64,000 nt of DNA, taken from positions 310,001-374,000 of the forward strand of contig NZ_CP063121.1 in the NCBI RefSeq assembly GCF_014931415.1, read 5' to 3'. The DNA is from Haemophilus parainfluenzae (GTDB lineage: Bacteria > Pseudomonadota > Gammaproteobacteria > Enterobacterales > Pasteurellaceae). The translations under genes and the position numbers were made by a program. The notes beneath the pieces are model-generated. The model did no database searches and was not told where the DNA came from. It was given only the letters and a program-made list of their open reading frames with translations. Of the stretch, positions 17,209 to 25,353 are shown in pieces; within the stretch, counting starts at the first letter, position 1; each line of letters begins with the position of its first letter.

Positions 17209-18378
17209 ATGTCCGATCAACAAACAGATACACAAACTTCCTCAAATAATAAATCTCAACAACGTAAAAAAGGGCTTTCCATTTTTATTCTTTTGCTTCT
17301 TCTGATTGCAATCGGTTCTGCGGCTTATTGGTTTTTCTTTATTAAAGGCTTTGAAGAAACCGAAGATGCCTATGTGAGCGGCAATCAGGTGATGGTCTCA
17401 TCACAAGTTGCGGGAAATATTTCAAAAATTAATGTTGATAATATGGATCCCGTACAAGCTGGCGATGTGTTATTAGAGTTAGATGACACCAATGCCAAAT
17501 TAAGTTTTGAACAGGCTAAAAGCAATTTAGCCAATGCCGTTCGCCAAATTTCCCAACTAAATTACACCGTAAAACAATTGAAATCTGCTGTTCGAGCGAA
17601 TGAAATTACCCTTGCTCAAGCACAAGGAAATTTAAACCGTCGCGTTCAATTGGTGAAAGATGGCGCAATTGATAAAGAATCGTTTCAACACGCCAAAGAA
17701 GCGGTTGAACTCGCCAAAGCAAACTTAACTACCTCACAAAACCAACTTGAAGCCAATCAAGCCTTATTGTTAGACGGTCCTTTAAGTGAACAACCGCAAA
17801 TTCAAAATGCGGTCAGTAATTTAAAACAAGCTTGGTTGAATTTAGAACGAACAAAAATCCGCAGCCCAATTAAAGGCTATGTGGCTCGTCGCAATGCGCA
17901 AGTAGGACAGGCGGTTTCTGTTGGTGGCGCATTAATGGCAGTAGTCACTACTGATCAAATGTGGTTAGACGCCAACTTTAAAGAAACACAATTAACCCAT
18001 ATGCGAATTGGTCAACCCGTTAAAATTCACTTCGATCTCTACGGAAAAGATAAAACTTTTGATGGCAAAGTGGTGGGAATCGAAATGGGTACGGGCAGTG
18101 CATTCTCATTATTGCCAACCCAAAATGCGACAGGTAACTGGATCAAAGTGGTGCAACGTGTGCCTGTACGAATTCAATTGGATCCACAACAGCTGGCTGA
18201 AAATCCATTACGTATCGGTCTTTCTGCGACTGTGAAAGTAAATGTCAGTGATCGTCAAGGCGAAACCTTGCGTAACCAAGCACCAAGGACAACACTTTAT
18301 TCCACCAATGTGCTGCAATATGATGAAAGTGCGGTCAATAATTTGATCGAATCTATTATTCGCGACAATAGCTATTAG
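17209..18378 (+). CDS. emrA: Multidrug efflux membrane fusion protein EmrA
   Basis: It is the periplasmic adaptor of a tripartite pump, joining the inner-membrane EmrB to an outer-membrane TolC-type channel. The 389-residue protein has a short cytoplasmic tail, one membrane anchor at about residues 25-44, the biotinyl-lipoyl half motif TEDAYVSGNQVMVSSQVAG, a coiled-coil hairpin (about 95-190) and the second lipoyl half TKIRSPIKGYVARRNAQVGQ. This order is standard for HlyD-family EmrA. emrB starts 8 bp downstream. A palindrome upstream suggests repressor control by an absent regulator. Confidence 0.93.
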   Translation: MSDQQTDTQTSSNNKSQQRKKGLSIFILLLLLIAIGSAAYWFFFIKGFEETEDAYVSGNQVMVSSQVAGNISKINVDNMDPVQAGDVLLELDDTNAKLSFEQAKSNLANAVRQISQLNYTVKQLKSAVRANEITLAQAQGNLNRRVQLVKDGAIDKESFQHAKEAVELAKANLTTSQNQLEANQALLLDGPLSEQPQIQNAVSNLKQAWLNLERTKIRSPIKGYVARRNAQVGQAVSVGGALMAVVTTDQMWLDANFKETQLTHMRIGQPVKIHFDLYGKDKTFDGKVVGIEMGTGSAFSLLPTQNATGNWIKVVQRVPVRIQLDPQQLAENPLRIGLSATVKVNVSDRQGETLRNQAPRTTLYSTNVLQYDESAVNNLIESIIRDNSY

Positions 18379-18386
18379 GTTTCACG

Positions 18387-19913
18387 ATGTCGCAATCTCA
18401 TTTTACGCCGGTACAAGGCGGTGCACTGGTTATTCTCACGTTAGCGCTCTCACTTGCGACTTTTATGCAGGTGTTAGATTCCACCATCGCTAACGTTGCC
18501 ATTCCTACTATTGCAGGTGATTTAGGGGCTTCATCCAGCCAAGGCACATGGGTCATCACCTCGTTCGGTGTGGCCAATGCGATCTCAATTCCTATCACCG
18601 GCTGGCTGGCAAAACGTTTCGGCGAAGTGCGGTTATTTTTAATCTCAACCTTACTTTTCGTCCTTGCTTCTTGGCTTTGTGGCATTTCACACAGTTTGGA
18701 AATGTTGATTATTTGCCGTGTCATCCAAGGTGCAGTAGCCGGTCCAATCATTCCTCTTTCGCAAAGTTTATTACTCAATAACTATCCGCCTAAAAAACGA
18801 GGCATGGCGCTGGCTTTTTGGTCAATGACCGTGGTAGTCGCTCCTATTTTTGGGCCCATTTTAGGCGGCTGGATCAGCGATAACATTCATTGGGGTTGGA
18901 TCTTTTTCATCAATGTTCCCATTGGATTGGCCGTCGTCTTAATGAGTTGGAAAATTCTAGGCGATAGAGAAAGCCAAATATCTCATCAACCTATTGATAC
19001 AGTTGGGCTTGTTTTATTAGTTCTTGGCGTAGGCTGCTTGCAATTAATGCTGGACCAAGGAAGAGAGCAAGATTGGTTTAATTCAACGGAGATTATTGTT
19101 CTCACCGTGATTGCGGTTGTGTGTTTGATCGCGCTCACTATTTGGGAACTGACGGATGACAATCCCGTTGTAGATATTTCACTTTTCAAATCACGCAACT
19201 TTAGCGTAGGCTGCCTTTCAACTAGTCTCGCTTTTTTAGTGTATTTGGGATCGGTTGTACTTATCCCACTTCTACTCCAACAAGTTTATGGTTACACCGC
19301 AACTTGGGCAGGGCTCGCAGCCGCCCCAGTGGGATTATTCCCGATTTTACTTTCGCCAATCATCGGTAAATTAGGGCATAAAATTGATATGCGAATTTTA
19401 GTCACAATCAGCTTTATGGTTTATGCCCTGACCTTTTATTGGCGAGCTGTGACCTTTGAGCCTGAAATGACCTTTGCCGATGTTGCCTTGCCACAATTTG
19501 TGCAAGGTTTAGCGGTTGCTTGCTTCTTTATGCCGCTGACCACAATTACGCTCTCGGGTTTACCACCCGAAAAAATGGCTTCGGCATCGAGTTTATTTAA
19601 TTTCCTTCGAACCCTTGCTGGTTCGGTAGGAACATCCCTCACGACATTTATGTGGTATAACCGTGAAGCTGTGCATCATACTCAACTCACGGAAGCGATT
19701 ACTCCATATAATCCAATTTCCCAACAGTTCTTCCAGACGATGGCAAGTTTTGGTTTAAACGAACAACAAACGGCATCATATCTTGCCAGACAAATCACCG
19801 CTCAGGGCTTTATTATTGGCGCTAATGAGATTTTCTGGCTATCGGCAATTACTTTCCTCGCATTATTCATAATCGTCTGGTTCGCCAAACCGCCTTTTGG
19901 AAATCGCCATTAA
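18387..19913 (+). CDS. emrB: Multidrug efflux MFS transporter EmrB
   Basis: It is a proton-coupled drug exporter of the DHA2 (14 membrane segment) family in the inner membrane. The 508-residue protein shows the family motif LDSTIANVAIPTIAGDLG near residues 30-47 and WVITSFGVANAISIPITGWL, as in EmrB. It forms an operon with emrA (8-bp gap) and ends at a dual uptake-signal terminator shared with uvrA. No outer-membrane TolC gene is adjacent, so the channel must be encoded elsewhere. Confidence 0.93.
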   Translation: MSQSHFTPVQGGALVILTLALSLATFMQVLDSTIANVAIPTIAGDLGASSSQGTWVITSFGVANAISIPITGWLAKRFGEVRLFLISTLLFVLASWLCGISHSLEMLIICRVIQGAVAGPIIPLSQSLLLNNYPPKKRGMALAFWSMTVVVAPIFGPILGGWISDNIHWGWIFFINVPIGLAVVLMSWKILGDRESQISHQPIDTVGLVLLVLGVGCLQLMLDQGREQDWFNSTEIIVLTVIAVVCLIALTIWELTDDNPVVDISLFKSRNFSVGCLSTSLAFLVYLGSVVLIPLLLQQVYGYTATWAGLAAAPVGLFPILLSPIIGKLGHKIDMRILVTISFMVYALTFYWRAVTFEPEMTFADVALPQFVQGLAVACFFMPLTTITLSGLPPEKMASASSLFNFLRTLAGSVGTSLTTFMWYNREAVHHTQLTEAITPYNPISQQFFQTMASFGLNEQQTASYLARQITAQGFIIGANEIFWLSAITFLALFIIVWFAKPPFGNRH

Positions 19914-19928
19914 AAAACCTCAAAAAAT

Positions 19929-19967
19929 AACCGCACTTTGATAATATTCAAAAGTGCGGTTGGTTTT
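19929..19967. terminator. Dual uptake-signal terminator between emrB and uvrA
   Basis: AACCGCACTTT (19929-19939) and AAAGTGCGGTT (19951-19961) form an 11-bp perfect stem made of two opposed uptake cores. It has A- and T-rich flanks between convergent genes. Confidence 0.88.
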
Positions 19968-19968
19968 T

Positions 19969-22800
19969 CTAGCCTTTTGCTAAGATGTCTTTCAGGAATC
20001 TCGCGGTGTGCGAACCTTTGACTTTGGCGACCTCTTCCGGTGTGCCTGTCGCGATGATTTGACCACCACCGCTACCGCCTTCTGGACCAAGATCCACAAT
20101 CCAGTCTGCGGTTTTGATCACATCTAAATTGTGTTCGATCACCACGATAGTATTGCCTTGATCGCGCAAGCGATGTAACACTTCGAGAAGTTGTTTAATA
20201 TCGGCGAAATGCAGACCAGTTGTCGGTTCATCCAAAATATAAAGGGTTTTACCGGTATCGCGTTTTGAAAGCTCCGTTGCTAACTTAACGCGTTGTGCCT
20301 CACCACCTGAAAGTGTGGTAGAAGACTGACCTAAACGAATATAAGACAAGCCGACATCCATTAGGGTTTGCAATTTACGCGCAATCATTGGGATGGCATC
20401 AAAAAACTCGCGAGCTTCTTCCACCGTCATATCTAACACTTGGTGAATAGTTTTACCTTTGTATCGGATCTCCAAGGTTTCACGGTTATAGCGTTTACCC
20501 TTACATTGATCACAAGGTACATACACATCCGGCAAGAAATGCATCTCAACTTTCAGCACTCCATCACCTTGGCATGCTTCACAACGACCACCGCGTACAT
20601 TAAAGCTAAAGCGTCCTGGATTATAACCACGCGCACGCGCTTCTGGTACGCCCGCAAATAATTCACGAATTGGGGTAAATAACCCCGTGTAAGTCGCTGG
20701 GTTAGAACGCGGTGTACGACCGATCGGACTTTGGTTAATATCGATCACTTTGTCAAAATATTCCAAGCCATCAATGGATTTATAAGGCGCAAAATCCGTT
20801 TTTTCCGCACGATTTAAGGCGTTTTGAGCCAATGGGAATAACGTATCATTAATTAGCGTTGATTTACCTGAACCTGATACCCCCGTAATACAAGTAAATA
20901 AGCCCACTGGGATCTCTAAATTCACACCTTTCAGATTATTCCCTGTCGCCCCTTTTAATTTTAGAAGTTTGCTTTTATCAAGTGCGGTTCGTTTTTTCGG
21001 AATTTCGATTTTTTCTTCACCCGATAAGAACTTACCCGTAATTGAATTTGGGTTCGCCATAATTTCTTTGGCTGTCCCCTGAGCAATCACTTGACCACCA
21101 TGCACACCCGCACCAGGGCCAATATCAATAATATGATCGGCTTCTCGAATAGCATCTTCATCATGTTCCACCACAATTACGGTGTTGCCCAAATTACGTA
21201 AATGAATCAACGTATTTAACAGACGCTCATTATCACGTTGATGTAAACCGATAGAAGGCTCATCCAACACATACATGACACCCACTAAGCCCGCACCAAT
21301 CTGACTCGCAAGACGAATACGTTGTGCTTCACCGCCCGAAAGGGTCTCGGCTGAGCGAGAGAGGGAAAGATAATTCAACCCAACATTCACTAAAAACTCT
21401 AACCGCTCTTTGATCTCTTTCAGGATTTTTTCCGCAATTTGTGCTTTTTGACCGGTTAAAGTAAGCCCTTGGAAAAACTCAAGGGTTTCACCAATGCTTT
21501 TCTCTGAAATTTGTGGCAAGTTAATGTTGCCAATATACACGTTGCGAGCTTCAGGACGAAGACGTGAACCACCACAATCTGCACAAGGGCGGTTACTGAT
21601 GTTTTTCGCCAATTCTTCACGCACAGACATGGATTCCGTTTCTTTATAACGGCGTGCCATGTTATTCAAAATCCCTTCAAAAGGATGCTTGCGGATCACT
21701 ACATCGCCACGATCGTTCATATACTGGAATTCAATTTCTTCCTTGCCTGAACCGTGCATCACAATATCTTTAATTTTTTGTGGCAAATCTTCGTATGGCG
21801 TTTCAATATCAAATTTATAATGTTTCGCTAACGAGGTAAGCATTTGATAGTAATAGAAATTGCGACGATCCCAACCTTTTACCGCACCGCCTGCAAGAGA
21901 AATACTTTCATTTTGTACCACACGGCTTTCATCGAAGAACTGCTGAACACCTAAGCCATCACAAGTCGGACACGCCCCTGCCGGGTTATTAAATGAGAAT
22001 AAGCGGGGCTCTAATTCCGGTACAGAATAACCACAATGCGGACAAGCAAAGTTTGCTGAGAAAACCAATTCTTCAGCCTTAGGATTATCCATATCCGCCA
22101 CAACCGCTGTACCACCAGAAAGCTCCAAAGCCGTTTCAAAAGATTCTGCCAAACGTGTAGCTAAATCTGACCGCACTTTAAAGCGATCCACCACCACTTC
22201 AATGGTATGTTTTTTCTGTAAAGCAAGTTCTGGCGGATCAGATAAATCACAGATTTCACCATCAATTCTTGCGCGAATATAACCTTGTGCCGCCAGGCTG
22301 TCTAACAGCTTAACGTGCTCACCTTTACGATTTTTCACCACGGGCGCAAGCAACATCATTTTGCTTTCTTCTGGCAGACTTAAAACTTTATCCACCATTT
22401 GGCTGATGGTTTGTGCCGTTAATGGCACATCATGATCAGGACAACGTGGTTCTCCTACGCGAGCAAACAGCAAACGCAAATAATCATAAATTTCGGTGAT
22501 AGTGCCAACGGTTGAACGTGGGTTATGAGAAGTGGATTTTTGCTCAATAGAAATCGCCGGCGACAAGCCCTCAATCGAATCCACATCCGGTTTTTCCATC
22601 AAAGAAAGGAACTGACGCGCATAAGCAGAAAGCGATTCCACATAACGGCGCTGACCTTCCGCATAAAGCGTATCAAATGCTAAAGAAGATTTGCCCGAAC
22701 CGGACAAGCCTGTAATCACAATTAATTTATCGCGCGGAATGGTTAAATTGATGTTTTTAAGGTTGTGAGTTCTAGCCCCACGAATGTCGATAGTATCCAT
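19969..22800 (-). CDS. uvrA: Excinuclease ABC subunit A
   Basis: It is the damage-recognition ATPase of nucleotide excision repair and acts as a dimer with UvrB. The 943-residue protein has two ABC modules: Walker [15 protein letters not shown] near residue 32 and [10 protein letters not shown] near 640, with two LSGGEAQR signature motifs. Zinc-finger cysteines are visible in [14 protein letters not shown]...CPTCDG and in CEACQGDG...CDQC. Length equals that of E. coli UvrA. It is divergent from ssb, with a LexA-like box in the shared 162-bp gap. Confidence 0.98.
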   Translation of the reverse strand: MDTIDIRGARTHNLKNINLTIPRDKLIVITGLSGSGKSSLAFDTLYAEGQRRYVESLSAYARQFLSLMEKPDVDSIEGLSPAISIEQKSTSHNPRSTVGTITEIYDYLRLLFARVGEPRCPDHDVPLTAQTISQMVDKVLSLPEESKMMLLAPVVKNRKGEHVKLLDSLAAQGYIRARIDGEICDLSDPPELALQKKHTIEVVVDRFKVRSDLATRLAESFETALELSGGTAVVADMDNPKAEELVFSANFACPHCGYSVPELEPRLFSFNNPAGACPTCDGLGVQQFFDESRVVQNESISLAGGAVKGWDRRNFYYYQMLTSLAKHYKFDIETPYEDLPQKIKDIVMHGSGKEEIEFQYMNDRGDVVIRKHPFEGILNNMARRYKETESMSVREELAKNISNRPCADCGGSRLRPEARNVYIGNINLPQISEKSIGETLEFFQGLTLTGQKAQIAEKILKEIKERLEFLVNVGLNYLSLSRSAETLSGGEAQRIRLASQIGAGLVGVMYVLDEPSIGLHQRDNERLLNTLIHLRNLGNTVIVVEHDEDAIREADHIIDIGPGAGVHGGQVIAQGTAKEIMANPNSITGKFLSGEEKIEIPKKRTALDKSKLLKLKGATGNNLKGVNLEIPVGLFTCITGVSGSGKSTLINDTLFPLAQNALNRAEKTDFAPYKSIDGLEYFDKVIDINQSPIGRTPRSNPATYTGLFTPIRELFAGVPEARARGYNPGRFSFNVRGGRCEACQGDGVLKVEMHFLPDVYVPCDQCKGKRYNRETLEIRYKGKTIHQVLDMTVEEAREFFDAIPMIARKLQTLMDVGLSYIRLGQSSTTLSGGEAQRVKLATELSKRDTGKTLYILDEPTTGLHFADIKQLLEVLHRLRDQGNTIVVIEHNLDVIKTADWIVDLGPEGGSGGGQIIATGTPEEVAKVKGSHTARFLKDILAKG

Positions 22801-22865
22801 AAAAAAAGCGATTGCCTTAAGAAAATAAATTCAAAAATTGCGACCATTATCGCATATTTCAATAT

Positions 22866-22881
22866 CTGTGCAAATATCCAG
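22866..22881. promoter_or_regulatory. LexA/SOS box candidate between uvrA and ssb
   Basis: CTGTGCAAATATCCAG matches the CTGT-N8-ACAG LexA pattern with a single mismatch (CCAG in the right half). The uvrA/ssb divergent region carries a LexA box in E. coli, so position supports the call. Confidence 0.65.
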
Positions 22882-22962
22882 TTAATTTTTATGGATCTTT
22901 TGTTTCTTTTAAGGCAAAATAGCCAAAATTTTTCACCTTATTTCTAAAATATAGAGGATTCT

Positions 22963-23430
22963 ATGGCAGGTATTAATAAAGTAATTATCGTGGGTAATTT
23001 AGGTAATGATCCTGAAATCCGCACGATGCCAAATGGCGAAGCAGTAGCAAATATCAGCGTGGCAACAAGTGAAAGCTGGACAGATAAAAACACAGGCGAA
23101 CGTCGTGAAGTCACCGAATGGCACCGTATCGTGTTATATCGTCGTTTAGCGGAAATTGCGGGGCAATACTTACGCAAAGGCTCACAAGTTTATGTTGAAG
23201 GTCGTTTAAAAACCCGTAAATGGCAAGATAACAACGGCCAAGATCGTTACACCACTGAAATCCAAGGCGATAACTTACAAATGTTAGGTGGTCGCAATCA
23301 AGAGATGGGCGGTTATGCACCTGCACAATCAGCACCACAACCAAGCTATCAATCTCGTCCAGCTCAATCTGCGCCAGCACCACAAGCTGAGCCACCAATG
23401 GATGCATTTGATGACAACATTCCATTCTAA
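22963..23430 (+). CDS. ssb: Single-stranded DNA-binding protein
   Basis: It coats single-stranded DNA in replication, repair and natural transformation. The 155-residue protein starts [20 protein letters not shown] and has the OB fold through about residue 112. A Gln/Pro/Ala-rich linker follows, then the acidic tail [10 protein letters not shown] that recruits partner proteins. A LexA-like box upstream, shared with uvrA, suggests part of its expression is SOS-induced. A strong hairpin terminator follows. Confidence 0.98.
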   Translation: MAGINKVIIVGNLGNDPEIRTMPNGEAVANISVATSESWTDKNTGERREVTEWHRIVLYRRLAEIAGQYLRKGSQVYVEGRLKTRKWQDNNGQDRYTTEIQGDNLQMLGGRNQEMGGYAPAQSAPQPSYQSRPAQSAPAPQAEPPMDAFDDNIPF

Positions 23431-23460
23431 GTTACATATAATTTAAAAAATAAAAAACAA

Positions 23461-23496
23461 AAGCGTTGTTCTATACCACTAGAGCAACGCTTTTTC
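23461..23496 (+). terminator. ssb terminator
   Basis: AAGCGTTGTTCT (23461-23472) pairs with AGAGCAACGCTT (23481-23492), with one G-T wobble, across an 8-nt loop. TTTTT follows. Confidence 0.85.
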
Positions 23497-23503
23497 TATA
23501 CAT

Positions 23504-23566
23504 GCAAGCGGTCAGATTTTTATAACTTTTTACAAAAATACCCTAAAATTTGACCGCTCTTTTTCT
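23504..23566. repeat. AGCGGTCA inverted pair downstream of ssb
   Basis: GCAAGCGGTCA and, about 40 bp later, TGACCGCT followed by TTTTTC form an 8-bp inverted repeat. The words lack the AGTGC of the main uptake core. They resemble the alternative Actinobacillus-type uptake word ACAAGCGGTC (from memory), which is unusual beside the many Haemophilus-type signals here. Confidence 0.4.
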
Positions 23567-23711
23567 CCTCCACAAAAAAGCTAATTTTAGGTTCGGATTA
23601 TTATTCAATTTCGTTATAACTAAAAATCAGCATATATAGTTAACAGTTCTTTCGGTTTTGCTATGTGCTTTGCTACATTTTTACCGTCTTATTTTCATTA
23701 GAGGTACAACT

Positions 23712-24506
23712 ATGCAGCATCGCGATCTTTATCCCCACGAAATCTTACAAGATGTTATTGATAAAAGTTATGCTAAGTCGGAAGGACACCTAAAAACACT
23801 GGCTATTTTAAGTTTCTTAGGTGGCGGCTATGTGAGTTTTGGTTACATGGCCTATTTAAAAGTCGTGAGCGGTATTCCTCCAGAGTGGAGTGGGCTATCA
23901 ACATTACTTGGTGCAGCCGTGTTTCCTATTTGTTTGATTTGTATTCTAATCGGTGGTGGTGAATTGGCCACGGGAAATATGATGATGATGGCATTAGGCC
24001 GTTTAACAAAACGAGTAAGCCTTAAAAAATTATTTCGTAACTGGATTGTCGTGAGTTTGGGCAACCTGCTCGGTGCACTGTTTATGGCATATTTCTTAGG
24101 GCATTATGTTGGTTTATCAGAAGGTACTGCCTCTGCTAAAACCATTGCTATTGCCGAGGCTAAAGTGCAAATGGATTTTGGTCGCGCCTTTGTTTCTGCC
24201 ATTGCTTGTAACTGGATGGTCTGCATGGGGATTTGGTTCTATTTTGGCGCCAAACAAACCTCTGGTCGTATCATCGCCATATGGTTCCCAGTGATGATTT
24301 TTGTGCTTATCGGATTACAACACTTTGTCGCCAATATGTTTATTATTCCTGCCGGGATTTTTGCTGGTGCTAATGTGACTTGGAGCCAATTCTTCTTTAA
24401 TATGATTCCTGTTTTTTTAGGCAATGTTACTGGTGGTGCAGCATTTGTCGGCGCATCTTATCTTTATGCTTATCGTCACTTATTAAAAGAAGATTATTGT
24501 ATTTAG
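23712..24506 (+). CDS. Formate/nitrite transporter (FNT) family channel
   Basis: It is a pentameric inner-membrane channel for formate, nitrite or a similar small anion. The 264-residue protein from ATG 23712 (Shine-Dalgarno AGAGG) begins MQHRDLYPHEILQDVIDKSY and has six hydrophobic segments. It carries the FNT signatures GGGELATGNMMMMALGRLTK and CNWMVCMGIWFYFGAK. A frame 18 codons longer lacks a good ribosome site. Substrate cannot be decided between formate and nitrite: no pfl, fdh or nir gene is adjacent. Its downstream neighbour is a convergent rhodanese. Confidence 0.85.
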   Translation: MQHRDLYPHEILQDVIDKSYAKSEGHLKTLAILSFLGGGYVSFGYMAYLKVVSGIPPEWSGLSTLLGAAVFPICLICILIGGGELATGNMMMMALGRLTKRVSLKKLFRNWIVVSLGNLLGALFMAYFLGHYVGLSEGTASAKTIAIAEAKVQMDFGRAFVSAIACNWMVCMGIWFYFGAKQTSGRIIAIWFPVMIFVLIGLQHFVANMFIIPAGIFAGANVTWSQFFFNMIPVFLGNVTGGAAFVGASYLYAYRHLLKEDYCI

Positions 24507-24535
24507 CAAACGAAAATCTGCCTGCTCTTTATAAT

Positions 24536-24570
24536 AAAAATCCCCTAAGTGCTTATCTAGGGGATTTTTG
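24536..24570. terminator. Terminator after the FNT channel gene
   Basis: AAAATCCCCT (24537-24546) pairs with AGGGGATTTT (24559-24568) across a 12-nt loop, between convergent genes, with a T-run after the right arm. Confidence 0.8.
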
Positions 24571-24588
24571 CTTTAAATAATATGTTAT

Positions 24589-24957
24589 CTATTTCAAACC
24601 TTTTTTTACCAAATCTTCATAACCACCATGATTGGTTACATTGGTATAGCCTGCATTTTTCAGCTCAGTGAGTGCAGCTTCGGCACGGCGACCACTACGG
24701 CAGTAAAGGTTGATCGGTGCATCTTTATCTGAATCAATTGCTTTAACACCTTCCACTATTTTATCGTGTGGAATATTCACCGCACCTTGTAAATGACCAG
24801 CATTAAACTCCTCAGCAGAACGCACATCAATCCAAACGCCTTTTGCTTTTTCTGGTTGTACTGCGCTTTGTTCCGTTTGTGGGGCAGTATTTGCATAAGC
24901 AACAAAAGAGGTGCTAATGGCAACCGCTGAAATTGCTACAGCGAGTAATTTTTTCAT
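24589..24957 (-). CDS. Periplasmic rhodanese-like protein (PspE type)
   Basis: It is a single-domain sulfurtransferase fold that moves sulfane sulfur between thiols. The 122-residue protein has a signal peptide (MKKLLAVAISAVAISTSFVA, cut near residue 22), an Ala/Gln-rich linker and then VWIDVRSAEEFNAGHLQGAV. The active-site loop YCRSGRRAEAA has Cys86 as catalytic residue. Size and export match PspE of E. coli, but here it stands alone, away from any psp genes. It has no co-directional neighbour close by. Confidence 0.85.
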   Translation of the reverse strand: MKKLLAVAISAVAISTSFVAYANTAPQTEQSAVQPEKAKGVWIDVRSAEEFNAGHLQGAVNIPHDKIVEGVKAIDSDKDAPINLYCRSGRRAEAALTELKNAGYTNVTNHGGYEDLVKKGLK

Positions 24958-25086
24958 CGTTTAATCTCCATTAAATAGAAATAATAGGTTTGCTTAATAA
25001 TTTAGTTATCATTGTTCATACTACTCCTAAATAGAATGACAATAAACGGTAAATTAAGCAAAACGCCTGAAAATTTAACCACACTA

Positions 25087-25136
25087 AAAAAATAAAAAAG
25101 ACCATCTAAAATCTAACATTCAGACGGCCTTTTTTA
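25087..25136 (-). terminator. Terminator downstream of ynbE containing a Neisseria-type uptake word
   Basis: On the minus strand GGCCGTCT pairs imperfectly with AGATGGTC and is followed by a T-run. The right part of the plus strand holds TTCAGACGGC (25119-25128), the exact complement of GCCGTCTGAA, the 10-bp neisserial DNA uptake sequence. The partner arm is degenerate, so only one copy is intact. Confidence 0.65.
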
Positions 25137-25146
25137 ATTGATTCAA

Positions 25147-25353
25147 TTATTTCTTCGCAGGATCAACTTCGCTCACGGCTTTTTGCGATTTTTCATCCAT
25201 TTCCACTTTAATATTGTGGTCAACCACCACATTCATATTAATAGTGATGCCTTCCTTTGGCGTATCCAATTGAATGGTTGGAGTGCAAGCTGTGAGTGTA
25301 AACATCGCCGCCCAAATAAAAAAGTACGGTTGAAATTTAAGGTGTTTTATCAT
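25147..25353 (-). CDS. ynbE: YnbE-like outer-membrane lipoprotein
   Basis: It is a 68-residue lipoprotein with lipobox LTAC (Cys at residue 23) and the mature part TPTIQLDTPKEGITINMNVV. YnbE partners with the AsmA-like protein YdbH in moving phospholipids between the membranes in E. coli. Here its start overlaps the end of ydbH by 4 bp, supporting the pair. The third gene of the usual cluster, ydbL, does not follow; a terminator is found instead. Confidence 0.85.
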   Translation of the reverse strand: MIKHLKFQPYFFIWAAMFTLTACTPTIQLDTPKEGITINMNVVVDHNIKVEMDEKSQKAVSEVDPAKK

